A stretch of 5,410 bases of DNA from Rubrobacter sp. (GTDB lineage: Bacteria; Actinomycetota; Rubrobacteria; Rubrobacterales; Rubrobacteraceae): positions 1-5,410 of the forward strand of contig JADDPV010000154.1 of NCBI GenBank assembly GCA_016781705.1, read 5' to 3'. Positions 1-5,174 of the stretch are shown here, piece after piece. Numbering within the stretch: the stretch's first letter is position 1; each line of letters starts with the position of its first letter. Under the pieces are notes generated by a model, which worked only from the letters and a program-made list of their open reading frames with translations, had not been told where the DNA came from and did not search any database. The position numbers and the translations under genes are program-made.

Positions 1-465
1 GATGGCCAGGCCGTCGGCCGCGTCGTCGGGGCGCGGTATGGCCGGCAAGTTCAAAAGCGCCTTGACCATCTCCTGCACCTGCCGCTTGTCCGCCCTCCCG
101 TAGGAGGTGATCGCCTGCTTGACCTGCAACGGGGTGTACTCGCTGACCTCTATCCCGGCCTTGTAGGCGGCCAGCAGCGCGACCCCGCGCGCCTGCCCGA
201 CCGTGATCGCGGTGGTCACGTTGGTGTTGAAGAACAACTCCTCGACGGCGACCGCCTCCGGCCGGTAGCCGCGCACCAGCTCCGTCACGCCGTCGAAGAG
301 CCGCCCGAGCCGCCGCGGCATCTCCCAGTCGGGGGGGGTCGTGATCGCCCCGTGCTGCACGTAGCGCAGGCGGCCACCCTCCTGGCGGATTACCCCCCAC
401 CCCATCGTCGCGGTCCCCGGGTCGATCCCGAGTATGGTGTGTCCCTTGCGACCGGTCGCGAGCAT
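1..465 (-). CDS. ruvC: Crossover junction endodeoxyribonuclease RuvC (C-terminus beyond window)
   Basis: RuvC is the cytoplasmic resolvase that acts as a dimer with RuvAB to cut Holliday junctions symmetrically during recombinational repair. I translated 155 codons on the minus strand; the frame runs off the left edge without a stop. The RNase H-like fold is clear. ILGIDPG carries catalytic Asp15, AVEELFF carries Glu75, and DDAADGLA carries Asp148 and Asp151, matching the D7/E66/D138/D141 tetrad of the E. coli enzyme. The GQARG motif (residues 90-94) and lysines 116 and 127, matching E. coli K107 and K118, are also present. Family members are usually 160-190 residues, so only a short tail is missing. 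The ATG at 465 is the only good start: it lies about ten residues before the first catalytic motif and has a strong Shine-Dalgarno sequence. The gene follows the lipoprotein gene after 161 bases. ruvA and ruvB would be expected just outside the window. Confidence 0.97.
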   Translation of the reverse strand, partial: MLATGRKGHTILGIDPGTATMGWGVIRQEGGRLRYVQHGAITTPPDWEMPRRLGRLFDGVTELVRGYRPEAVAVEELFFNTNVTTAITVGQARGVALLAAYKAGIEVSEYTPLQVKQAITSYGRADKRQVQEMVKALLNLPAIPRPDDAADGLAI

Positions 466-476
466 ACCTTAAGGTT

Positions 477-483
477 ACCTCCT
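477..483 (-). promoter_or_regulatory. Ribosome binding site of ruvC
   Basis: The minus strand reads AGGAGGT, a near-complete anti-16S match, ending 11 bases before the ruvC ATG. The spacing is slightly long. The gap contains the perfect 10-bp palindrome ACCTTAAGGT (466-475). This site fixes the ruvC start. I found no convincing promoter in the 161 bases between the lipoprotein stop and ruvC, so ruvC may be transcribed from upstream or from a promoter I cannot recognise. Confidence 0.8.
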
Positions 484-626
484 ACCACCTGACCTTGCAT
501 CCGCTTCTACATCTTGTGCGTCCTCGAGAGACCCCCACTACGCCACCCGCCCGAACGTACCTCACGGCAGGCGAGCTACCAGTCGAGGAGGCGAGGCTCC
601 ACTTTCGCCCGGGTCGGACCTGACGC

Positions 627-2120
627 TTAGCCCGCCGCGGTGAAAGAAGCGACCTGCTCGGGGCGCATCACGGCACGCCAGCCCCCATCTTCCAGGACCA
701 TCTGCTGGGATACCTGGTAGCGCTCCACGCCGGCCGAGCTCGAGACGGTGAGGTCGACGACCACTATCGCCGTCTCGCCCTGGATCTGGACCGAGGAGAA
801 CGAGTAGCCCGCTATCTCGTAGGGGGCCAGGGAGGCGAAGTAGGCGCCGTACTGCTCCGCTGAGACGAGCGCCTGGCTCCTCTCGTCGAAGAGCGCGTAA
901 GCCGAGTCGTAATCGCCCGCGTTGATCAGCTCGTACTGGGAGGCCAACACCTCATCGGGCCCTTGATCCGTCACGGCCTCCGTCGTCTCTGCCGTGGTCG
1001 CTTCGGGGGTGCTGGCCTCGACCGGCTGCGTGCGCTCGGGGACGGTCTCCGGGGTGGTTACGGGCGGAAGCTGGGTAAACTCTGGGACCGTCGTCTCTGG
1101 GACCGTCGTCTCTGGGACCGTCGTCTCTGGGACCGTCGTCTCTGGGACGGTGGTCTCGGGCCTGGGTGTTTCGTCCGGCCCTATGACGGCGATGATGTCG
1201 GAGGCCAGGTCGTCTCCCATCACCAGCTGCCATTCGTCGCCGGTCCTGACCATCTCCTGGACGACGGAGTCGTCGATCTCGGGGTCAGGCACCGGGTCGC
1301 CGTCCTCGTCGTAGAGGGTCCTCTCCACCGCGAAGGTGGCCCGATCTCCCATTGACGAGACGCGCCTGAGGCCGTCTAGGTTCACGTAGCGCTCGCCCCA
1401 AAGGGGCTCGAAAAAAGTGAGCCACTCACCCAGGGTGATCCGCTGCACGGAGGAGGGATCTATCATCTCGTAGGCCTCCTCGCTCGCGTTCTCGTTGAAG
1501 TACGCGTGGTAGACGTGCAGGTAATCCTCTGGGGGAATCTCGTCCTGGTGGGTCTCTAGGAGATCGATGCGCACCACGTCCCCGGGCTTACGCACCTCCA
1601 GCCACTCGGGGTAGGTGCCGTTGGGTACCTGGAAGAACATCGTGGAGGCCCGCTTCTGGTCCGTTCCGAGCTCCATGCCGTCCACACCGCCAGCGGGGGG
1701 CTCGATCCCGACTTGCTCGTAGGCGTTCCCCTGGTCGTCCACTAGCGTGGCCCGCCCCCTGGTAGTGAGCGGCGAGCCCGAGACGTTCCTGACCACGTAA
1801 TCCACCGCCACGAACTCGCCGAAGCCGCCACCCTTGGTCGCCGGCCTCGCCCCCGGACCGGAGATCGCGTAAATGCGGTCCCTGGAGCGCACGTCGAAGA
1901 TGCGGAGGGAGACGCCTCCCGCCCTGACGGCCTCGCCGAGCCCCGCATCCGCCTCCTTCTCCACTTCCGTATCACCGTCCTGCCGGCCGGAGGCCCTGAT
2001 AATGTTCTCGCGCTCCCCGCCCTCGTCCTCGCGGTTCTCTTGGCCAACCTCCCCGGGAGAGCAGGCGAGCCCCAGCAGCAGGGTTGCCAGGACCGCCACC
2101 AGGGTTACGAAACCCCTCAC
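627..2120 (-). CDS. Secreted lipoprotein with DUF4352-like and two NTF2-like domains
   Basis: This is a predicted membrane-anchored extracytoplasmic lipoprotein; its substrate or partner is unknown. I chose the GTG at 2120 because it gives a textbook lipoprotein signal: a short Arg-containing start, a hydrophobic core, then LLLGLAC with the lipidated Cys at residue 20 (497 residues in all). The frame stays open up to a TTG at 2228, but that start has no ribosome binding site and would add 36 Gly/Arg/Pro-rich residues unlike an export signal. In order: an acidic spacer (21-67); a beta-rich domain (69-189) resembling DUF4352 by its GEFVAVDYVVRNVSGSP segment; an NTF2-like alpha/beta domain (194-311); a Pro/Glu/Thr linker (316-389) with five PETTV units; and a second NTF2-like domain (389-489) ending in a GGWRAVM strand. 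DUF4352 and NTF2 assignments are by pattern only. It follows the VTT protein gene, with which it may be co-transcribed. The stop is TAA. Confidence 0.88.
   Translation of the reverse strand: MRGFVTLVAVLATLLLGLACSPGEVGQENREDEGGERENIIRASGRQDGDTEVEKEADAGLGEAVRAGGVSLRIFDVRSRDRIYAISGPGARPATKGGGFGEFVAVDYVVRNVSGSPLTTRGRATLVDDQGNAYEQVGIEPPAGGVDGMELGTDQKRASTMFFQVPNGTYPEWLEVRKPGDVVRIDLLETHQDEIPPEDYLHVYHAYFNENASEEAYEMIDPSSVQRITLGEWLTFFEPLWGERYVNLDGLRRVSSMGDRATFAVERTLYDEDGDPVPDPEIDDSVVQEMVRTGDEWQLVMGDDLASDIIAVIGPDETPRPETTVPETTVPETTVPETTVPETTVPEFTQLPPVTTPETVPERTQPVEASTPEATTAETTEAVTDQGPDEVLASQYELINAGDYDSAYALFDERSQALVSAEQYGAYFASLAPYEIAGYSFSSVQIQGETAIVVVDLTVSSSAGVERYQVSQQMVLEDGGWRAVMRPEQVASFTAAG
1081..1155 (-). 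repeat. 15-bp tandem repeat encoding PETTV units
   Basis: Five consecutive 15-base units begin with TCTGGGACCGTCGTC on the plus strand. The first four (1081-1140) are identical and the fifth (1141-1155) differs at two positions. On the coding (minus) strand each unit adds five residues of the Val-Pro-Glu-Thr-Thr repeat in the lipoprotein linker. Because the unit is a multiple of three, gain or loss of copies keeps the frame and only changes the linker length. Such threonine- and proline-rich spacers are typical of extended, possibly glycosylated, surface-protein linkers; that role is inferred. Confidence 0.95.
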
Positions 2121-2224
2121 GCGCGCCGGCCGGTCCGGGCGGGCATCTCCACTAGGACGGCCGGACAAGCCGCCGCCAGGGGACCGAGATCGACCGCGAT
2201 GCCAATAGCCCACTTGCTTCTCAT
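2117..2224 (-). CDS. Possible short upstream ORF coupled to the lipoprotein gene
   Basis: An ATG at 2224 opens a 35-codon frame, beginning MRSKWAIGIAV, in a different frame from the lipoprotein. It has a GAGG Shine-Dalgarno sequence five bases upstream. Its TGA stop overlaps the lipoprotein's GTG as GTGA, the four-base overlap typical of translational coupling. The GTG itself has no recognisable ribosome binding site, so terminating ribosomes could supply initiation there. The peptide resembles no family I know and is probably a leader whose translation matters more than its product. It could also be chance, since the GC-rich frame is short. Confidence 0.35.
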   Translation of the reverse strand: MRSKWAIGIAVDLGPLAAACPAVLVEMPARTGRRA

Positions 2225-2238
2225 ACAAACCTCGGAGA

Positions 2239-2244
2239 ATAGTA
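2239..2244 (-). promoter_or_regulatory. Weak candidate -10 element for the lipoprotein gene
   Basis: The minus strand reads TACTAT, fitting the TANNNT pattern of actinobacterial -10 elements, in the 58 bases between the VTT gene stop and the short upstream ORF. Transcription would start near 2232, just before the ATG at 2224, leaving about 112 bases before the lipoprotein GTG. No good -35 hexamer lies about 17 bases upstream (TTCCCG is the best match). A short imperfect hairpin at 2268-2281 followed by TTT on the minus strand could weakly separate the two genes. Treat this as a suggestion only. Confidence 0.2.
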
Positions 2245-2286
2245 CCGGAAGCGGCCCGAGACGGGAAACGCCGACGGGCGTGCGCG

Positions 2287-3003
2287 TCACCTCACCCGGC
2301 GGCGGAGCTTCAGCCTACGCCTCTGGTACAGGTAGGCGACGATCGCAAGGACGGAGAGACCGATGAGGGCGAGCGCGAAACCCGTGCTCGACGAGGCACC
2401 GCCGAGGTATACGAAGGCCAGGGTACCGGGCACCATCCCCAGCGCGGAGGCCAGAAAGAACTTCCAAAACGGGATGCTGCTCAGGCCGGCGGCGTAGCTT
2501 ATTACGTCGAAGGAGACGAGGGGCAGGAGCCGCAGGACGAAGATCGTGATCGTCCCGTGCTGATCTACGTAGCGATCTAGCCTCTGCATCCGCTCGGTGC
2601 CGGCCACAAAGTCTCGTCCTAGCCAGCGGGAGATCCAGAACGAGATCACACCGCCCAAGAGCGCACCGAGCCAGGTCAGTAAGAACCCCTGGTAGATCCC
2701 GAACGAGTAGCCGCCCCCCATGGCCAGGGCCGGCGCTGGCAGAGGCGCCAGAACCGCCTGGATCACCAGGAAGACCAAGTAGACTACCGGGGCCAGAAGT
2801 CCGGCATCGTCCACCACACGCTGCAGGCGCTCCCTGTCGGAGAAGAGCCCCCAGAGGCTCTCCTCCCAACCGGTCAGCCACAGGAGAAGGAAGAGGGCAA
2901 CCACAAGCACGACACCTACAATCGCCCTAAGGGCCAGGGTCCGCGCGTGCGGCCGTACGGGTACTCCTTGCTGCTCCTGTATCTCCCTCTGAATCGGCTC
3001 CAT
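2287..3003 (-). CDS. TVP38/TMEM64 family (VTT domain) inner-membrane protein
   Basis: This 238-residue protein belongs by pattern to the TVP38/TMEM64 branch of the DedA/VTT superfamily, integral membrane proteins linked to lipid scrambling or transport and envelope homeostasis; the substrate here is unknown. A cytoplasmic N-terminus precedes a first membrane helix (25-44) and a second at 68-88. The conserved VTT core follows: a Gly-rich re-entrant segment around PAPALAMGGGYSFG (89-102), helix 105-127 ending in SRWLGRDF, then FVLRLLPLVSFDVISYAAG (155-173) with the family's Arg-x-x-Pro signature (Arg158, Pro161). Another helix spans 178-202 and a last one 207-226, before a strongly basic tail (RRRLKLRRRVR). 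The length is normal for the family. The ATG at 3003 is chosen because AGGAG stands six bases upstream, although the frame is open further upstream. The stop is TGA. The next gene is the lipoprotein; the two may form an operon. Confidence 0.93.
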   Translation of the reverse strand: MEPIQREIQEQQGVPVRPHARTLALRAIVGVVLVVALFLLLWLTGWEESLWGLFSDRERLQRVVDDAGLLAPVVYLVFLVIQAVLAPLPAPALAMGGGYSFGIYQGFLLTWLGALLGGVISFWISRWLGRDFVAGTERMQRLDRYVDQHGTITIFVLRLLPLVSFDVISYAAGLSSIPFWKFFLASALGMVPGTLAFVYLGGASSSTGFALALIGLSVLAIVAYLYQRRRLKLRRRVR

Positions 3004-3009
3004 CGTGAT

Positions 3010-3014
3010 CTCCT
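3010..3014 (-). promoter_or_regulatory. Ribosome binding site of the VTT protein gene
   Basis: AGGAG on the minus strand, six bases before the ATG at 3003. It decides the start, because the reading frame remains open upstream without a better initiation signal. The 144 bases up to the small upstream gene (3004-3147) show no promoter I can defend. Confidence 0.75.
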
Positions 3015-3147
3015 GCCCGATCGCGCCCCGGCGGGCCAGCTCGACCTCGACGCTTATCCGCCTCGGCGCGAGGTGAGTGCATCGCTTTCGGTCGATGGAT
3101 CCCCGGCTCGACCGCGCCAGATCACCCGGAGGGCCTGGGGCCGTCGC

Positions 3148-3333
3148 CTAGCCGTGCGCAACGGATCCATAGTAGACCTTCGTGCCGCACTCGAGCGTCA
3201 CACCGGCATCCCGTTCGTGCTCCCGGAGGAGGCGCCAAAGCTCGCGAACCATGCCGTCGTGGCTCGGCTCTCCGGCCGCGGGCGCGTAGGAGGAAGAGAG
3301 AACCCTGCCCGAGAACCTCCGCTTCGGATCCAT
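3148..3333 (-). CDS. Small hypothetical protein, 61 residues
   Basis: I do not recognise this protein. It reads as a soluble, charged polypeptide with no membrane segment or signal peptide. A basic start (MDPKRRFSGRV) is followed by a likely amphipathic helix (about 28-42, MVRELWRLLREHERD) and a C-terminal segment, GVTLECGTKVYYGS, that could form two beta strands. There is a single Cys (49). Support for a real gene comes from the Shine-Dalgarno GAGGGAG (3341-3347) seven bases before the ATG and from a GC-rich third codon position (about 80% by my count), like its neighbours. Against it are its size and its position only about 25 bases after the U-tract of a strong terminator, with no visible promoter of its own. 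An antisense frame across the same bases is also GC-rich at third positions but lacks a ribosome binding site. Its stop is TAG. Confidence 0.55.
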   Translation of the reverse strand: MDPKRRFSGRVLSSSYAPAAGEPSHDGMVRELWRLLREHERDAGVTLECGTKVYYGSVAHG

Positions 3334-3340
3334 CAGGCTA

Positions 3341-3347
3341 CTCCCTC
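3341..3347 (-). promoter_or_regulatory. Ribosome binding site of the small hypothetical gene
   Basis: GAGGGAG on the minus strand, seven bases upstream of the ATG at 3333. It is the main evidence that the 61-residue frame is translated. It lies just after the terminator that closes the membrane protein gene. Confidence 0.55.
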
Positions 3348-3358
3348 AGAGAGGCGGT

Positions 3359-3386
3359 AAAAGAGACGGTCGGCTTTGGCCGACCG
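3359..3386 (-). terminator. Intrinsic terminator of the membrane sensor-like gene
   Basis: On the minus strand, CGGTCGGC (3379-3386) and GCCGACCG (3367-3374) form a perfect 8-bp stem with a four-base loop (CAAA), followed by the U-rich run TCTCTTTT (3359-3366). It lies 84 bases downstream of the TAG at 3471. The plus-strand side lacks a T-run after the stem, so it should act on minus-strand transcripts only. Confidence 0.88.
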
Positions 3387-3470
3387 CCGAGAGCGCGTGG
3401 ACGCCGACTGGTCTACCAGCTATGAGGCGACCTCCGCCACGACCTCGTCTGCCAGGGGGTTACCGAACCG

Positions 3471-4805
3471 CTACGAGCGAACCTTCTCGGTAGTTCCTGA
3501 TACTTTCTCGTTCGCCCGACCTTCGGGAGATCGCAGCCATAGTGAGACGTGCGTCGGTTGTATCGTCTCCCTCACCACGCCCGCCAGATCATGGACCAAA
3601 GTGTCCAGCTGCGTCTCGTCGCGCAACCGGGCGTTGAAGGCGGCGAGCGTCTTGGCGGCGTCGTACTTGCTACGGTAGAAGCGCCGATCAACGAACCCTT
3701 GCACCCGCTGACGCAAAGGGTTGAAGAGGGCAGCGATCGCCAGGGTAGACGCCACGACGGCCAGGGTGGATTCCTGGCCCGTAACGGCACGGAAGAAGGC
3801 CTGCAGGCCTACCACGCCGCCCACGTAGATTAAGGCCAGCATCGCGGTGAGGGAGCCGTAGACGAGGGTGCGGTTGATCAGTACGTCTATGTCGTAGAGG
3901 CGGTACTTCAGGACCGCGACGCCCACGGCGATAGGTACTAGCGTGAAGCTCAAAAGTACCGCGTACGTCAAGAGGTTCAACCACCATACCGTACCCGCGG
4001 TGGTCCACGACTCCTCGGGGAAGACGAACGAGACGAGCATGGCTATCGCGTACAACACGACCACCACCGAGGCGGCGAAGGCCATCCACTTGATCTGCTG
4101 TCTCTGCTCCCCGCCGGAACGCCGGTAGCGCATCACCAGGCTCAGGGCCGAGGCGAGCATGCACAAGGGCAGCAGCGGCAGGAGCGCGTACGCTCCGCCC
4201 ACCAGCCAATCGGCCCCCTCTAATGCGAAAGGTTTGCGCACCCCCGCGAGGTTCCCCAGCCGCCCGGGCGCCAGCATGACGCAGACGCTGAGCAGCAGGA
4301 TCACCGCGCCGGAGAGCCACGCCAGGGGGCGCCACCTCCTCGAAGGGAGCCTCCCGTCCGGAAAGAGCAGCAGGACGTAGGTTCCCAAGAGCCCCATCGC
4401 TGGCACCCACATCCAGTCGCTTATCCCGGCCATCGCGACCGGGAAGGGGACCGAACCCGGGGTGGCCGCTCCGTAGTAGCTGTAGTACTCGAGCACACCG
4501 ATGAGCGTCCAAATCAAGCCTACCACCAGGCAGAGCCAGCCCACGGCGTTCTCGGGACGCTTGGATGCGATCAGGGCACCGACCAGCGGGAAGGCCAAAA
4601 ACAGGGCTCCTCCCAGCAGACTACCAACTCCAAGATCGGCCCTCCAGCTGCTGGGAAGGTCGGCGCCTCGAGCGAGGAACCACAGCGGGATGGTGGCCAC
4701 GAACATGACCAAAGTCAGGCCGGCGAGCGACCAAGCAAGCCAGGTGGTAGTAGGACGGTTAATCCTACCGATTTCTCTGCCCTGTTCCGTTGTATCTTCT
4801 GCCAC
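3471..4805 (-). CDS. Polytopic membrane protein resembling a histidine kinase sensor region, without kinase domain
   Basis: This 444-residue protein has about ten likely membrane segments (roughly 21-45, 58-80, 86-112, 130-147, 160-180, 200-225, 237-262, 275-300, 315-338, 343-361). Family-like loops include LLLFPDGRLPSRRWRPLAWL (145-164), the basic RYRRSGGEQRQQIKWMAFA (226-244), KYRLYDIDVLINRTLVYGSL (300-319) and FNPLRQRVQGFVDRRFYRSKYDAAKTL (361-387; key residues given). I recognise this layout from actinobacterial and Chloroflexi sensor-kinase-like membrane proteins. After the last helix there is only a coiled region and HVSLWLR, where a GAF-like or dimerisation segment would begin, then 20 polar residues and a stop. 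No H-box, N-box or G-box is present, so it cannot itself be a kinase. It may sense or stabilise something at the membrane; its ligand and partner are unknown. The start is GTG: a TAA three codons upstream rules out extension, and no Shine-Dalgarno precedes it. Confidence 0.88.
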   Translation of the reverse strand: MAEDTTEQGREIGRINRPTTTWLAWSLAGLTLVMFVATIPLWFLARGADLPSSWRADLGVGSLLGGALFLAFPLVGALIASKRPENAVGWLCLVVGLIWTLIGVLEYYSYYGAATPGSVPFPVAMAGISDWMWVPAMGLLGTYVLLLFPDGRLPSRRWRPLAWLSGAVILLLSVCVMLAPGRLGNLAGVRKPFALEGADWLVGGAYALLPLLPLCMLASALSLVMRYRRSGGEQRQQIKWMAFAASVVVVLYAIAMLVSFVFPEESWTTAGTVWWLNLLTYAVLLSFTLVPIAVGVAVLKYRLYDIDVLINRTLVYGSLTAMLALIYVGGVVGLQAFFRAVTGQESTLAVVASTLAIAALFNPLRQRVQGFVDRRFYRSKYDAAKTLAAFNARLRDETQLDTLVHDLAGVVRETIQPTHVSLWLRSPEGRANEKVSGTTEKVRS

Positions 4806-4811
4806 AACACT

Positions 4812-4838
4812 ACTTTACCGGAAACCTGTCTCCCAAAC
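4812..4838 (-). promoter_or_regulatory. Candidate promoter giving a leaderless transcript
   Basis: The minus strand reads TAAAGT (4812-4817), fitting the actinobacterial TANNNT -10 pattern, six bases before the GTG at 4805, so transcription would begin at or next to the start codon. GTTT (4835-4838) followed by 15 bases and GGTAAA also resembles the GTTT / GGGTAT layout of SigB/SigF-type promoters. The absence of a Shine-Dalgarno before this GTG agrees with a leaderless message. A second TANNNT match, TATCCT near 4857-4862, would instead give a leader of about 45 bases. Confidence 0.35.
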
Positions 4839-5119
4839 GTTACGGCACTCGTTACGAAGGATAACTTTCAGCCGATTTCTGTCTCCCGTGGGGGTTCCGG
4901 AGTCGCGCGCTTCTATCCTGCTCCCCGCAGCTTTCTTGTCGGGCGATTGTTTTCCACGCCATCCTTATCCGTTGTACGTAAGGCGCCTTATCTGTCTGTT
5001 GGATGCAACAGGACTATCTAAGCTTCGTGCTGAAGGTTTGCTAGTTGCGTATCCTTCACGCACCCCCATTACGGCCCAGATCAGGGTGTTATACGAACGA
5101 CATCGGGTTAGCGGGCACG

Positions 5120-5156
5120 AAAAAGCCCGCCCCTCCGTACGTGAGAGAAGCGGGCT
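5120..5156 (-). terminator. Intrinsic terminator of yebC
   Basis: On the minus strand AGCCCGC (5150-5156) pairs with GCGGGCT (5124-5130) across a 19-base loop that can itself pair weakly (CTC/GAG), followed by TTTTT (5120-5124, sharing one base with the stem). It begins 18 bases after the yebC stop. A further GCCCGC (5111-5116) beyond the U-run could compete for the second arm. A terminator here implies that yebC and the downstream genes are separate transcription units. Confidence 0.85.
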
Positions 5157-5174
5157 GGATTGGGTGATCTGGGG

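Larger units (their letters stand above)
4806..5174. other. Intergenic region, no gene seen, with small repeats
   Basis: This 369-base gap between yebC and the membrane protein gene holds the yebC terminator at its right end and a possible promoter at its left end. No reading frame in it has both a start signal and GC-rich third positions; its base composition is nearer 50-55% GC than the genes around it. It contains a perfect 12-bp palindrome TAAGGCGCCTTA (4979-4990). CGTTACG occurs twice (4838-4844, 4850-4856) and CTGTCTCCC twice (4826-4834, 4879-4887). An inverted repeat GTGCTGAAGG / CCTTCA-C-GCAC lies at 5027-5063. None matches a named regulatory element I know. Confidence 0.6.

Noticed and set aside
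554..559. TACGTT as a -10 element for ruvC
   Set aside because: It fits TANNNT but no -35-like hexamer lies at a proper distance, and such matches are frequent by chance.
1081..1155. CRISPR-like array
   Set aside because: Units are contiguous 15-mers without spacers and lie inside a coding frame.
963..1355. Plus-strand frames with repeated Leu-Trp-Asp-Arg or Val-Ser-Gly-Thr units
   Set aside because: They are shadows of the 15-bp repeat within the lipoprotein gene; any frame across such a repeat becomes a repetitive peptide.
2121..2228. TTG at 2228 as the lipoprotein start
   Set aside because: The Shine-Dalgarno GAGG is only one or two bases from this TTG, while the extra 36 residues are Gly/Arg/Pro-rich and would bury the signal peptide. 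It remains formally possible.
2268..2281. Hairpin ACGCC/GGCGT as a terminator after the VTT gene
   Set aside because: Only five base pairs followed by three T residues on the minus strand; too weak to call.
2315..2881. A 188-codon minus-strand frame inside the VTT gene
   Set aside because: Shadow frame of the gene on the same strand; it lacks membrane segments or motifs and is rich in Arg/Ala/Gly/Pro as expected of GC-rich off-frames.
2947..3360. Plus-strand frame antisense to the small hypothetical gene and the VTT gene start
   Set aside because: Parts look protein-like and third positions are GC-rich, but no ribosome binding site precedes a start, whereas the opposite frame has a strong one.
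3408..3419. CTGGTCTACCAG inverted repeat downstream of the membrane protein stop
   Set aside because: A five-base stem with a two-base loop cannot form a stable hairpin, and there is no T-run.
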